NCBI RefSeq assembly: GCF_001518015.1
Contig: NZ_LPUY01000088.1
Span: forward strand, 1 to 64,000
Direction of reading: 5' to 3'
DNA length: 64,000 bases
From: Tritonibacter horizontis
Lineage (GTDB): Bacteria; Pseudomonadota; Alphaproteobacteria; Rhodobacterales; Rhodobacteraceae
The notes beneath the pieces are model-generated. The model was given only the letters and a program-made list of their open reading frames with translations. It was not told the origin of the DNA and ran no database searches. The number at the start of each line of letters is the position of its first letter. The first letter of the stretch is position 1. Position numbers and translations under genes: made by a program. Positions 36,261-46,351 of the stretch are shown here, piece after piece.

Positions 36261-37376
36261 TTAGAACTTCCAGCGCGCCCCTGCGAGGATCGCCTGGCCG
36301 TCCTGATAGGTGGTCGCGGTGTCGTCGTAGGAATACTCACGATAGGCGACGTAGGCTTCGAGGTTCTGTTTGTCGAACTTCTGCACCGCAGCAATGCCAA
36401 AGGATTCTGCGGTATCGCCGACGGAGGCCATGTCGGACCCGTCATAGTAATCCATCGAGAAGGAGGTCTTGCCCGCCGCGATCAAGGAGGCGGTATAGCC
36501 GACCTTGACGAAACCATAGTTGCCGCCGGTGTCCCGATCGCCGCCTGCGACGCTCAGTGACAGACCTGTTGGTTCATGCAGAACCGCAGCCGAGGCAATG
36601 GTATCGCGCCGTTCGGCACCGGATCGGTCGGTCCAGTTCACAGCAACCGCGCCTTCAACCGTGAAATCACCGAGGTCGTCGTTGGCATAGTTCAGCGCGA
36701 TGTCATATTGCTCGGTATCGGCGTTTTCGGTCAGGATGTCCTCACCATAGGACGCAGAAATGGTGAAGCCTGCGAATTCCGGCGAGTCGTAGCGGATGCG
36801 GCCGCGACGGGAGCCATCAAAGGTGGCGAAAACGTCGCCCACTTCGACCCCTGTCAATGCGCCCGCCGCGTCGCGCAGGAAGTATCCCCCAGCGGCATCG
36901 GCAACGGAGGCATTGGCCGCCACACCGGTGCCGGACAGATCGATCCCGGTGGCGCCATCAGCCGCCATCGAGCCCTGACCGATGGAGAAGACGCCAGACC
37001 GCGGGGTGTGCCATTGCAGGTCAACATGGCGCAGGTCGCTCCGGGTCCAGTCGGTCACGTCGCCCTGGTCGTTCTGGTTGACGCCATCGGTGCCGCGCAG
37101 GGACAGAGAGGTCTCGAACCGGAACTTCAGCGTGTTCTCGCCAAAGGGCTGCTCGACCCAGAACCCCAGCCGGGATCCGGAGTTGGCATTGTCGAGCAGG
37201 CGGCTGAAATCTTCCTCGCCGTCATCATAGGACTGGAAGGTTGGGTTTACCTGGCCGTACCACTGAAACGAGCCACCATTTTCGGAGGTATAGGTCGGAC
37301 CCGCCGATGCGGGCGCCGCGAGGACGGTTGTCAAGGCAAGCGCGCTGGCGCCCGCCGCAATCATTTTGGTGCTCAT
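36261..37376 (-). CDS. Outer-membrane porin
   Basis: 371 residues with a signal peptide (MSTKMIAAGASALALTTVLAAPASA) and a 16-strand-type beta barrel ending in Phe (ILAGARWKF), the C-terminal signature recognised by the BAM machinery. It resembles the general porins of Rhodobacteraceae. AGGAG lies about 10 nt before the ATG. A perfect 16-bp palindrome lies 126-141 nt upstream. Confidence 0.9.
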   Translation of the reverse strand: MSTKMIAAGASALALTTVLAAPASAGPTYTSENGGSFQWYGQVNPTFQSYDDGEEDFSRLLDNANSGSRLGFWVEQPFGENTLKFRFETSLSLRGTDGVNQNDQGDVTDWTRSDLRHVDLQWHTPRSGVFSIGQGSMAADGATGIDLSGTGVAANASVADAAGGYFLRDAAGALTGVEVGDVFATFDGSRRGRIRYDSPEFAGFTISASYGEDILTENADTEQYDIALNYANDDLGDFTVEGAVAVNWTDRSGAERRDTIASAAVLHEPTGLSLSVAGGDRDTGGNYGFVKVGYTASLIAAGKTSFSMDYYDGSDMASVGDTAESFGIAAVQKFDKQNLEAYVAYREYSYDDTATTYQDGQAILAGARWKF

Positions 37377-37733
37377 GATATGAGTGCTCCTAAGTCATTT
37401 GCAGGCCGGCCATCCTCCATCCCCGGATCCGACCTGTCGGAGAGCTAACATGTAAGAATTTCAGGAACAGGTCTTGAAAACCGGCGAAACTAAACGGGTC
37501 AGTTCACATTTGTGAACCGCCTGCACAAACAGCATTTTTCCGCCAGTACGGGTCCGGAACACGGTATTCGAGACGAAAATTTCAACCGCCAAAGTTTGCA
37601 AATTTCAACATGTTGCCATGTGGTTTTTGCAAGTCTCCGCGCCCAATCCGCCGCCGAGGCCAGAATCAACGCCCCGCCCGCTCCGCTTCATCTGCCTTGC
37701 CAGAGCGCGACGCGCGCCGTAGGAAACGGCGGC
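37377..37733. other. Region upstream of the porin
   Basis: 357 bp without a gene between the porin start and the 3' end of the response regulator. It contains the palindrome at 37502-37517 and presumably the porin promoter. Confidence 0.5.
37502..37517. promoter_or_regulatory. Perfect palindrome GTTCACA-TT-TGTGAAC
   Basis: Two perfect 7-bp arms around TT in the upstream region of the porin gene. The size and symmetry suit a dimeric repressor or activator; no regulator is identified. Confidence 0.5.
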
Positions 37734-38114
37734 CTACATCAGGGAGCGCAGAAATTCTGACGGAACCGGTTTTTCACAGAAGTCGGTGACGACCGGATGG
37801 CGATAGGCGCGCTCCGCATCGACCTGCGCCATCGAGGACGAACAGATAAAAAGCCGCGTCGGATTGGACAGGTCAGGATAGAGTTTCTGATAGGCGTCGG
37901 CAAATTCGAACCCGCTGAGACGGGGCATGTTGATATCGACAAAGACGCAATCCAACTGCGACCGCCCCTGCTGCGTCAGGTATCCCAAAGCGTCCTCAGC
38001 ATAGCAAAACTCGACAAGTTCTGCCCCGGCATCCACCTTGCGCAGGCTGCGCTTGAAGAAATAGCGATCCGCGTCGCAATCATCCACCAGCAGGATTTTG
38101 AACGGTTTTGTCAT
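37734..38114 (-). CDS. Single-domain response regulator
   Basis: 126 residues forming one receiver domain with no output domain: acidic pocket Asp11/Asp12 (LLVDDCDADRYFF), phospho-acceptor Asp60 (VFVDINMPRLSG) and Lys115 (CEKPVP). The Rcp1/CheY-like pattern suggests phosphotransfer or protein-protein signalling. It lies 342 nt downstream of a hybrid histidine kinase on the same strand, its likely partner. No good ribosome-binding site precedes the ATG at 38114, which is chosen because it gives the standard N-terminus. Confidence 0.9.
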   Translation of the reverse strand: MTKPFKILLVDDCDADRYFFKRSLRKVDAGAELVEFCYAEDALGYLTQQGRSQLDCVFVDINMPRLSGFEFADAYQKLYPDLSNPTRLFICSSSMAQVDAERAYRHPVVTDFCEKPVPSEFLRSLM

Positions 38115-38456
38115 ATTTGGCGCCCGGAATGCATGGTCGCGCGGACCGAAGTCGCGGAGTCCGTCACAGCCACTGTGAACGCATCGCCCATATTCACACA
38201 CATCCTAACGCTAGACCGAAGGCCTGGAACACCAATTACCAGCCCATATTTATTCACAGACGGTAAATAGTTCGGAAACATCGCCGCTTCCTTTGCACCT
38301 AATGCGAGAGTTCCCCTGTTCAACGCCGATTTCAGCCGGGCCGAGAGGGCCCGCCGCGCGGCCCCGGACCGCCGGTCAGTTTTCCATGCGACATCAAGGG
38401 GCAGACGCGGACTCCAGTTTCAATTTTACGGGTTTCGTCAATTTTTCCCCACGCGT
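38115..38456. other. Region between hybrid kinase and response regulator
   Basis: 342 bp without a gene. G+C-rich inverted sequences lie near 38335-38385 after the kinase stop, and a more A/T-rich stretch near 38210-38280 could hold a separate promoter for the response regulator. Confidence 0.45.
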
Positions 38457-40274
38457 TCAGGCCGCATCCTTTTGGGTGGCGAACCTGATCGCTTCGGCCA
38501 GCTTTGTCGCATTGATCGGCTTGGCAATATAGGTGCACATGCCAGAGGTCAGGCCAAGGTCGATGTCTTCCTGGCTGTAGTTCGCTGACAGGCCGATGAT
38601 CTTGACCGGGGGAATGGCATTTTCCATCTCCAGCTTCTTGATCTGGCGCGTCGCTTCCAGCCCGTCCGTCTTGGGCATCCGGATATCCATCAACACGATG
38701 TCGGGTTTCCAGGTCTGGATCGCGGTCATCGCCTCCTGCGCGCACATAGCGGACTGGATGTCGACGCCCATCTTGTTGAGCACTCGCTCGGCCACCAGAA
38801 CATTGACCCGATTGTCATCGACGATCAGCACCTTGAGGTCCTCCGCGATGAAATGCGCCGGAACAACGGCTGTGTCTTGGGGCGCTTCGGCCGCTTCGAC
38901 CGGGAAACAGAACCGGAAACAGGTCCCGACGCCGGCCTCGCTTTCGACGTCGATCTCCCCGCCCAGAGCCTGGGCAATGTTCTGCGAGATCGACAGCCCA
39001 AGGCCAGATCCACCGTAATCCTTGATGATCTCGTCATTGGCCTGCTGGAATTGCAGGAACACTTTGGAGATGTCCTGTTTCGAAATCCCGATCCCGGTAT
39101 CAACAACGGAAAGGGAGACATCATAGTGCGACCCGACGCGCCTTGTCTCCAGGATCACGCTGACGGACCCGACATGGGTGAATTTGACCGCATTGCTCAC
39201 CAGGTTGGTCACAACCTGGCGGATCTGGCTGCTGCGGCTTCGGATCCAGACGGGGTCGGCATTGGCGTCGTCCTGAAACCGGACGTCGATCCCCTTGTTG
39301 CGCCCCTCAGAGCCGAACAGCGCAACGATATCCCGGCACAGGTCGGTCAGGCAGAAGACTTCTTTCTCGTCCGCTTCGCCCATCACCTCCCCGCGCGAGG
39401 TCCCAAGGATATTGTTCAGCAGTTGTAGCAGCGCATGGCCGCTCTTGTTCACCAACTGGATCGTCGCCTTCTGGTCATTGGTCAAATTCGTGTCGCTCAG
39501 CGTTTCGGTCAGCCCAATGATGCCGTTCAGCGGCGTCCTGATTTCGTGGCTCATCAAGGCCAGGAACATGGTCTTGGAGCGCGACGCGGCCTCGGCCTTG
39601 TCCTTCTCGCTCTGAAGCTGCTGATGCGCCGCAACAACCGACCGTTCCATCGGCAAGTAGACCAGGCGCACTGCAATCCCCGCCCCGATCCCAAAAAAGA
39701 TCAGCGACCCAATGATATAGAGATACGGATGCGTCCGGGTGGCGCGAAAAGAATTGGCTTCCTGCTGCCAGATCTCCGTATAGAGCGGCAGCAGGGCATT
39801 GGTTTTCTCAATCGCCATTTCGGCGATCTTGACCATTGTCCGTTTGGTATTGTTGTTTTGCCGCTCGTTCAGCATCCGCCCAAAGTGCAGCACCTGTTTG
39901 AATTCCGAGATCGGGTTCTGCTGCGCCCGCTCCAGCAGGCTTGCGGTCAGCTCGGAAAATCCGTCGCTCTTCTGCGCCGCTTCCAGCAGTTTGAGCGCAT
40001 TTTCAGCCGTATGCGCCGCACTTCGTATTCTGCGGTGCGCCAGATAGGCCTCCTCAGGCTGCGGGTTTTGCACCAGCACCTCAAACGCGGTCGACAATTC
40101 GGTCAGCGACGTCAGCGCCATATCAAGGGCGGCGAGGTTTTTGCCAAACGCACGTTCCGCGTTTTTGCCCACAAGGGTTCCCAATGTTGACAGAACGGCA
40201 AACAGAAAAAGAAAGGACAGCGCCAGCAAAATACGCTTTCGCATGTAAGATTTTGAAATGGAATGATCCGTCAC
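38457..40274 (-). CDS. Hybrid sensor histidine kinase / response regulator
   Basis: 605 residues. Two transmembrane segments (~14-36 and ~183-205) bracket a ~145-residue helical periplasmic sensor. Then come the dimerisation/phosphoacceptor domain with His243 (MSHEIRTPLNG), the ATPase domain (NLVSNAVKFTH, DTGIGI, GGSGLGLSI) and a C-terminal receiver with Asp530 (LMDIRMPKTDG). The start is a GTG at 40274, supported by GAGGA 6-7 nt upstream; a GTG eight codons earlier lacks this. The signal sensed is unknown. Confidence 0.93.
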   Translation of the reverse strand: MTDHSISKSYMRKRILLALSFLFLFAVLSTLGTLVGKNAERAFGKNLAALDMALTSLTELSTAFEVLVQNPQPEEAYLAHRRIRSAAHTAENALKLLEAAQKSDGFSELTASLLERAQQNPISEFKQVLHFGRMLNERQNNNTKRTMVKIAEMAIEKTNALLPLYTEIWQQEANSFRATRTHPYLYIIGSLIFFGIGAGIAVRLVYLPMERSVVAAHQQLQSEKDKAEAASRSKTMFLALMSHEIRTPLNGIIGLTETLSDTNLTNDQKATIQLVNKSGHALLQLLNNILGTSRGEVMGEADEKEVFCLTDLCRDIVALFGSEGRNKGIDVRFQDDANADPVWIRSRSSQIRQVVTNLVSNAVKFTHVGSVSVILETRRVGSHYDVSLSVVDTGIGISKQDISKVFLQFQQANDEIIKDYGGSGLGLSISQNIAQALGGEIDVESEAGVGTCFRFCFPVEAAEAPQDTAVVPAHFIAEDLKVLIVDDNRVNVLVAERVLNKMGVDIQSAMCAQEAMTAIQTWKPDIVLMDIRMPKTDGLEATRQIKKLEMENAIPPVKIIGLSANYSQEDIDLGLTSGMCTYIAKPINATKLAEAIRFATQKDAA

Positions 40275-40468
40275 GTAAATTCCTCGTCGGCGAGACACGA
40301 CCTTTTACGTAGTATTTGCTGGAAGTTAAGGATGCTTGAACGCCCCGGCCCAAAACGCGCCGCCCCGTGACGGCCTGCAGCGCGCGCAGGCAGCGGAACC
40401 GGACAGCGCGGCACCCGCGGCGGCCACAGCCACCAAAAACCGGTTGATCTGTGATCTACACGGAAAAG

Positions 40469-40553
40469 TGGTGCGGGTGGAGGGACTTGAACCCCCACGC
40501 CTTGCGGCGCCAGAACCTAAATCTGGTGCGTCTACCAATTTCGCCACACCCGC
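40469..40553 (-). tRNA. tRNA-Leu (anticodon UAG)
   Basis: 85 nt including an encoded CCA (40469-40471). The acceptor stem GCGGGTG pairs with CACCCGC, the D-arm contains AATTGGTAGACGC, the anticodon loop is TTTAGGT in a CCAGA/TCTGG stem (anticodon TAG), a long class II variable arm follows, and the T-loop is GGTTCAAGTCC. It lies alone between the hybrid kinase and the Hint-domain gene. Confidence 0.97.
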
Positions 40554-40751
40554 ACGACCATCGGGAATTCCCCGATGTGAGGCCGCTGATTAGCAGAGCT
40601 TTTTGAGGGATGCGAGAGGAATTTGCACCTTCCGGCAGCAATTTCAGCGCGTCCCGGCGCCGCGCCCCCACCAGCCCCCACAGCCAGGCCTTCTTTCGCC
40701 ACATTCCTGTCGCACAAAGCGCCCGTCGGGTTTTATCACCGGAGAGCGCCC

Positions 40752-41270
40752 ATGTCCTACCACCGCCCCCACACACCGCCGCCCAAAGGCGATAGTGGCC
40801 TGTGTCCGCAGACACGCGGCCTTGCCCCCCTCAGCGGCATGGTCGCCGGAACCGATGTTCTGACCCGCGCTGGGTTTCGCAAGGTGGACGAGCTAGGCCC
40901 CGGCGCAGACGTCATCACCCGCGACCGGGGGCTTTGCCCGGTCACCGCGGTGACGCATGTCTCCGGTCGCAGCCGCATGGTGCATTTTTCCAAATCCGCG
41001 CTTGGCGACGCCGCACCACAGGCGGGGATCACATTGCCCGCGCATCACCTTGTGCTGGTGCGGGACTGGCGGGCGGAGGCGATGTTCGGAAAACATGAGG
41101 CCCGCGTGCAAGCGGCCGCTCTGATAGATGACGCCTACATAACTGACGCGGGAATGCAGGAGGTGACCTGCCTGCAACTGTGGCTGCGCCACCCCGCCAT
41201 TCTCTACGCGCGCGGGTTGGAACTCTTCTCCGCCCATGAGTTCGACAGCCAGCTCCGCCCCCAAGTCTGA
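40752..41270 (+). CDS. Stand-alone Hint-domain protein lacking the nucleophilic Cys
   Basis: 172 residues, almost entirely one Hint (hedgehog/intein) domain of the type frequent in Rhodobacterales. The first block normally reads C-F-x-x-G-T; here it is SGMVAGTDVLT, so the Cys nucleophile is absent. The following VDELGPGADVITRD and the LPAHHLVLVRDW block with its His are conserved. No signal peptide and no calcium-binding repeats are visible. The ATG at 40752 has GGAG 7 nt upstream. It is probably inactive in self-cleavage; the role is unknown. Confidence 0.75.
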   Translation: MSYHRPHTPPPKGDSGLCPQTRGLAPLSGMVAGTDVLTRAGFRKVDELGPGADVITRDRGLCPVTAVTHVSGRSRMVHFSKSALGDAAPQAGITLPAHHLVLVRDWRAEAMFGKHEARVQAAALIDDAYITDAGMQEVTCLQLWLRHPAILYARGLELFSAHEFDSQLRPQV

Positions 41271-42080
<810 letters not shown>

Positions 42081-42127
42081 ACAAACCACCAAAAACACCA
42101 AAGCTTTTTGACGGAGGAAAACTTCAA

Positions 42128-43534
42128 ATGAGCAAGGACGCAGTTCTTAAGCTGATCAAGGATGAAGAGGCGGAATACGTCGACATCCGCTTCACCGACC
42201 CACGTGGCAAACTGCAGCACGTGACCCTGATGTCCGATCAAGTCGACGAAGACTTCCTCGACGAAGGCTTCATGTTCGACGGGTCCTCGATCGCCGGCTG
42301 GAAATCCATCGAAGCCTCCGACATGAAACTGATCCCCGATACCAATTCGGCCTATGTGGATCCTTTCTACGCGGAAAAAACTGTCTGCATTCATTGCTCT
42401 GTTGTCGAACCCGACACCGGTGAAGCCTATGACCGCGACCCGCGCGGCACCGCCGAAAAAGCCGAAGCCTACCTCAAGGCGACCGGGATCGGCGATGTGG
42501 CCTACATGGGCCCCGAAGCGGAATTCTTCCTCTTTGACGATGTGCGTTTCTCCAACTCCATCAACAAAGTGTCCTATGAGGTCGATGCAACCGACGCCTC
42601 CTGGAACACCGATGCGGAATTCGAAACCGGCAACATGGGCCACCGTCCCGGCGTCAAGGGCGGCTACTTCCCGGTCAACCCCGTCGACGAAGCCCAGGAC
42701 CTGCGCTCCGAGATGCTCTCCACCATGAAGCGTCTGGGCATGAAGGTCGACAAGCACCACCACGAGGTGGCGTCCTGTCAGCACGAACTGGGCCTGATCT
42801 TTGACAGCCTGACCAAACAGGCCGACGAGCTGCAGAAATACAAATACGTGATCCACAACGTGGCCCACGCTTACGGCAAATCCGCCACCTTCATGCCCAA
42901 GCCGATTGCCGGCGACAACGGTACCGGCATGCATGTGAACATGTCGATCTGGAAAGACGGCAAGCCGCTGTTTGCAGGCGACAAATACGCGGATCTGAGC
43001 CAGGAAGCGCTGTATTTCATCGGCGGCATCCTGAAGCATGCCAAGACGCTGAACGCCTTCACCAACCCGGCCACCAACTCCTACAAGCGTCTGATCCCGG
43101 GCTTCGAAGCCCCCGTTCTGCGCGCGTATTCCGCCCGCAACCGTTCTGGCTGCGTGCGTATTCCATGGACCGAATCCCCGAAGGCAAAACGCGTCGAAGC
43201 GCGCTTCCCCGATCCGGCGGCAAACCCCTATCTGGCGTTCGCAGCCCTGCTGATGGCCGGCCTTGACGGCATCAAGAACAAGATCGATCCGGGCGAAGCC
43301 ATGGACAAGAACCTCTATGACCTGCCCGCAGAAGAGCTGGCCGGCATCCCCACAGTCTGTGGCTCGCTGCGCGAAGCTCTGGAATGCCTGGCGGCAGACC
43401 ACGACTTCCTGCTGCAGGGCGACGTGTTCACCAAAGGCCAGATCGAGGGCTATATCGAGCTCAAGATGGAAGAGGTCGAAACCTACGAGCACACGCCTCA
43501 CCCGGTTGAATACGGCATGTACTACAGCTGCTAA
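42128..43534 (+). CDS. glnA: Glutamine synthetase, type I
   Basis: 468 residues, dodecameric GSI-beta type that makes glutamine from glutamate and ammonium. [10 protein letters not shown], the [13 protein letters not shown]-binding region and NRSGCVRIP are conserved, and Tyr397 (NLYDLP) is the adenylylation site, so GlnE control is expected. GGAGG lies about 10 nt before the ATG. Second gene of glnBA; a strong terminator follows. Confidence 0.98.
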   Translation: MSKDAVLKLIKDEEAEYVDIRFTDPRGKLQHVTLMSDQVDEDFLDEGFMFDGSSIAGWKSIEASDMKLIPDTNSAYVDPFYAEKTVCIHCSVVEPDTGEAYDRDPRGTAEKAEAYLKATGIGDVAYMGPEAEFFLFDDVRFSNSINKVSYEVDATDASWNTDAEFETGNMGHRPGVKGGYFPVNPVDEAQDLRSEMLSTMKRLGMKVDKHHHEVASCQHELGLIFDSLTKQADELQKYKYVIHNVAHAYGKSATFMPKPIAGDNGTGMHVNMSIWKDGKPLFAGDKYADLSQEALYFIGGILKHAKTLNAFTNPATNSYKRLIPGFEAPVLRAYSARNRSGCVRIPWTESPKAKRVEARFPDPAANPYLAFAALLMAGLDGIKNKIDPGEAMDKNLYDLPAEELAGIPTVCGSLREALECLAADHDFLLQGDVFTKGQIEGYIELKMEEVETYEHTPHPVEYGMYYSC

Positions 43535-43556
43535 TCCCGGCTTGGTTGTGAACGAC

Positions 43557-43586
43557 AAAGAGCGCCCCAATCGGGCGCTCTTTTTT
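43557..43586 (+). terminator. Terminator of glnBA
   Basis: 11-bp stem (43557-43567 with 43573-43583) followed by T6. Confidence 0.92.
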
Positions 43587-43690
43587 CGTTCGGCATCTCT
43601 GGTCGTCTCAAGGGGCCTGGCCGCGCGCCCCTCGTTGCCGTGGTGCATCGCTTGTCCGCTCTCGCGTGCCCAACGTGCCGTTCAATTTTA

Positions 43691-43719
43691 TTGACTGTTC
43701 AGTCAACTACCTCTATCCT
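43691..43719 (+). promoter_or_regulatory. Promoter with embedded palindromic operator
   Basis: TTGACT (43691-43696), a 17-bp spacer and TATCCT (43714-43719) form a good sigma70 promoter. The -35 box is the left arm of a perfect palindrome, TTGACTG-TT-CAGTCAA (43691-43706), of the kind bound by TetR-type repressors. Confidence 0.6.
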
Positions 43720-43726
43720 CTTTTTG

Positions 43727-43839
43727 TCCGGGGGCCGCGCTTGCCCCCACCAGGATCAACACCTTCTCCGCATTTGGTTGTCTGCGTGATGACCACGCTG
43801 CGGCAGGGCGTCTCGCCTCCCAGTGGGCGCCCTTTTTTT
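43727..43839 (+). ncRNA. Candidate small RNA between glnA and the Hsp70-like gene
   Basis: From the predicted start near 43727, the transcript would contain a hairpin with GGGGGC/GCCCCC arms (43730-43735, 43743-43748), a second with GCGTG/CACGC (43784-43788, 43794-43798), and a final one with AGGGCG/CGCCCT (43805-43810, 43828-43833) followed by T7. This gives about 112 nt with its own promoter and terminator. A C/U-rich loop (CGCCTCCC) could pair with ribosome-binding sites. A short frame from the ATG at 43789 lacks a ribosome-binding site. Inferred from sequence only. Confidence 0.45.
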
Positions 43840-43920
43840 CCCCACAGGTCAGATCCCGGTTGAGCGGTTTTCGCGCATGTTGTAGGGCTGCCAGCCTTGT
43901 AAAGCGCGAGAGATGGCCCA

Positions 43921-45177
43921 ATGCCCCGACCCCAGACCCTTGGCATCGATTTTGGAACTTCGAACTCTGCCGCCGGGGTGACCGTGGCCGACCGACCTTG
44001 GCTTGTCGAACTGGAGCCGGGCGAAACCACGCTGCCAACAGCAATCTTTTTCGACAGTGACACCAAACAGATGCGGATTGGCCGCAGCGCGACGCGCGCC
44101 CTGGTCGAAGGGGACGAGGGCCGTTTCATGCGCGCCCTCAAAAGCCTGCTCGGAACACCGCTGCTGTATGAGAAACGCCGACTGGGCGGCGTGATGATGG
44201 ATTTCACCGATGTGATCGCGCATTTCCTGCGCGAGGTGAAAACACGGGCCGAAACGGCAACCCGGCTGGAATTCAGCCACGCGCTGTCAGGGCGCCCGGT
44301 CAAGTTTCACTCCAAGGATGAGGCCCGCAACGCCCGCGCCGAAGAGGATCTGCGGGCCTGCTATCTCAAGGCGGGGTTCGCGGATGTGCGATTTCTCAAC
44401 GAACCCGAAGCGGCACTGCGCGCGGCCCGGCCACATCCCGGCATAGGTCTTGTGGTGGACATCGGCGGCGGGACCTCGGATTTCACCTGTTTTGAACAGA
44501 CCGCAACCGGCGGCAGCACGATCCTGGCCAGCCACGGCCTGCGTCTGGGGGGCACCGATTTCGACCGCCAGATCAGCATCGACCATGTGATGCCGCACTT
44601 GGGCCGTGGGGCGATGATCCGCAACAGCTTTGGCAGTGGCACCCTGCCCGCCCCCAGTCGGATGTTCAACGATCTGGCGACCTGGGCGATGATCCCGTTT
44701 CTTTATAGCGCCGACAGCCGTCGCGCGGCCCAAGACCTGGCGCGCAACGCCGAAGATCCGACGCAATTGACCCGTTTGGTGCGGGTGCTGGACGAGGAAC
44801 TGGGCCATGATCTCGCCTTTGCCACCGAGGCGGGCAAGATCCGGGCGAATTCCAATGGCCCGCACGGCGAAGCTGCAATGATTGACCTCCGGCTGATCGA
44901 CCCTGGACTGGCGGCCCCCCTGACCGGCACCGCGCTGAACCAGACCCTGGCCGCCATGGTCGACGACATCCGCGCCGAAGCGGCAGAGACCCTGCGGCTG
45001 GCAAATATTGCCCCTGATGCCGTGGACCGGTGCGTCATGGTCGGTGGCTCCGCGCTGTTGTCGGCCGTCAGGGACGCAATGCAGACCCTTTGCCCGAATG
45101 CAGAGATAGAGACCGAGCGCGCGATGACGGCCGTTGCCGACGGGCTTGCCCTTGCGGCACAGGATGCGGTGTTCTGA
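43921..45177 (+). CDS. Hsp70-like ATPase, YegD type
   Basis: 418 residues. It has the actin/Hsp70 nucleotide-binding fold: phosphate-1 motif LGIDFGTSNS, phosphate-2 VVDIGGGTSDF, and adenosine motif VGGSALLSAV, but no substrate-binding domain or lid, like E. coli YegD (~450 residues). Probably a cytosolic chaperone-related ATPase of unknown client. The ribosome-binding site is weak. Its promoter region adjoins the candidate small RNA. Confidence 0.88.
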   Translation: MPRPQTLGIDFGTSNSAAGVTVADRPWLVELEPGETTLPTAIFFDSDTKQMRIGRSATRALVEGDEGRFMRALKSLLGTPLLYEKRRLGGVMMDFTDVIAHFLREVKTRAETATRLEFSHALSGRPVKFHSKDEARNARAEEDLRACYLKAGFADVRFLNEPEAALRAARPHPGIGLVVDIGGGTSDFTCFEQTATGGSTILASHGLRLGGTDFDRQISIDHVMPHLGRGAMIRNSFGSGTLPAPSRMFNDLATWAMIPFLYSADSRRAAQDLARNAEDPTQLTRLVRVLDEELGHDLAFATEAGKIRANSNGPHGEAAMIDLRLIDPGLAAPLTGTALNQTLAAMVDDIRAEAAETLRLANIAPDAVDRCVMVGGSALLSAVRDAMQTLCPNAEIETERAMTAVADGLALAAQDAVF

Positions 45178-45262
45178 ACGGGTTTCCCCCTAAAAAGGGG
45201 ATGATCCGCGCCTGCAGTTCTGCGTAGATTGGAAAACAACACCCTGTTGTTCGAGGTTCCCC

Positions 45263-46078
45263 ATGCGCTTTTTCCGCCCAGCTGGCATATGTTTTCTGAC
45301 CTGCCTTGCCGTTCTGGCAATCCCCACGACAAGCGACGCCGCCAGTTGCGGCAATACCGCCGCCGGGTTTGAGGCCTGGAAGTCCGACTTCGCCCGCACG
45401 GCAATACGCGCCGGTGTACGCCAATCGGGGCTTCAGGCGCTGGCCAATGCCCGCTACGCAACCGGCACCATCAGCGCGGATCGCAACCAGAAGAGCTTTC
45501 GATACACGCTGGAAAAATTCATGCAGATCCGTGGCGCCAACACCATTGTCGCCCAGGGCCGCAAACGAAAGGCCCGCAACGCCGAGTTCTTTGCCGCACT
45601 CGAGAAAAAATATGGTGTGCCTGCCGGTCTCCTGATTGCCATTCATGGCATGGAAACCGCCTTTGGCAGCTATATGGGCGACAGTCAGGTTGTCTCGGCG
45701 ATTGTCACGCTGACCTATGACTGCCGCCGTGCGGCGTTCTTTGAACCCCATGCAATCGGGGCGCTGAAACTTGTCGATCAGGGCGCCATCACCTCAAATA
45801 CCCGCGGCGCCAAACATGGGGAACTGGGCCATACCCAGTTCCTGCCCGGCAACGCGCTGGCCTATGGGCAGGACTGGAACCGCGACGGGCGGGTGGATTT
45901 CTATGACATGGGGGATGCGCTGGCTTCGACTGCGCATTTTCTGCGCAAGAAAGGGTGGAAGCCCGGACGCGGCTACCAACCGGGTGACGCGAACTACGAG
46001 GTGCTCAAACAGTGGAATGCCGCCACCGTTTATCAGCAATCGCTTGCCATTATGGGGCGTCAGATCGACGGATCCTGA
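45263..46078 (+). CDS. Lytic murein transglycosylase, MltB-like
   Basis: 271 residues with a signal peptide (to about residue 27, TTSDAASC). The SLT_2 domain has catalytic Glu131 in AIHGMETAFGSYMGD, then GELGHTQFLPGNALAYGQDW and DGRVDFYDMGDALASTAHFL, all typical of the MltB family. It is probably periplasmic and soluble rather than lipid-anchored. It lacks the C-terminal peptidoglycan-binding domain seen in some relatives. Confidence 0.92.
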   Translation: MRFFRPAGICFLTCLAVLAIPTTSDAASCGNTAAGFEAWKSDFARTAIRAGVRQSGLQALANARYATGTISADRNQKSFRYTLEKFMQIRGANTIVAQGRKRKARNAEFFAALEKKYGVPAGLLIAIHGMETAFGSYMGDSQVVSAIVTLTYDCRRAAFFEPHAIGALKLVDQGAITSNTRGAKHGELGHTQFLPGNALAYGQDWNRDGRVDFYDMGDALASTAHFLRKKGWKPGRGYQPGDANYEVLKQWNAATVYQQSLAIMGRQIDGS

Positions 46079-46351
46079 GGCGCGACTCCGCCAAAAACAA
46101 TCAACACCGCATCAGGAAGATTGTAACAGCTGAGGCATCAATATGGCCACGGCGCGCCCATCTTTGGCCCCAATCCAAGGACCTGAACGCCAGCAAGGCG
46201 ATTTAATCTATTGAATTTTAATATATTTTTATTTGCCTTGTTTCGCCCGGATGGAGATCTCGCGACGTAGATAAAACCGCCAGCTCTGTCAAACTTTCCG
46301 CTCTTTCAAATTTTATCTTGTTTGTGAACGCAATCGAAAGAGGATTTCACG

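Noticed and set aside
43666-43863. A 65-codon plus-strand frame over the small RNA candidate
   Set aside because: It starts upstream of the predicted promoter, has no ribosome-binding site, and reads through the terminator stem.
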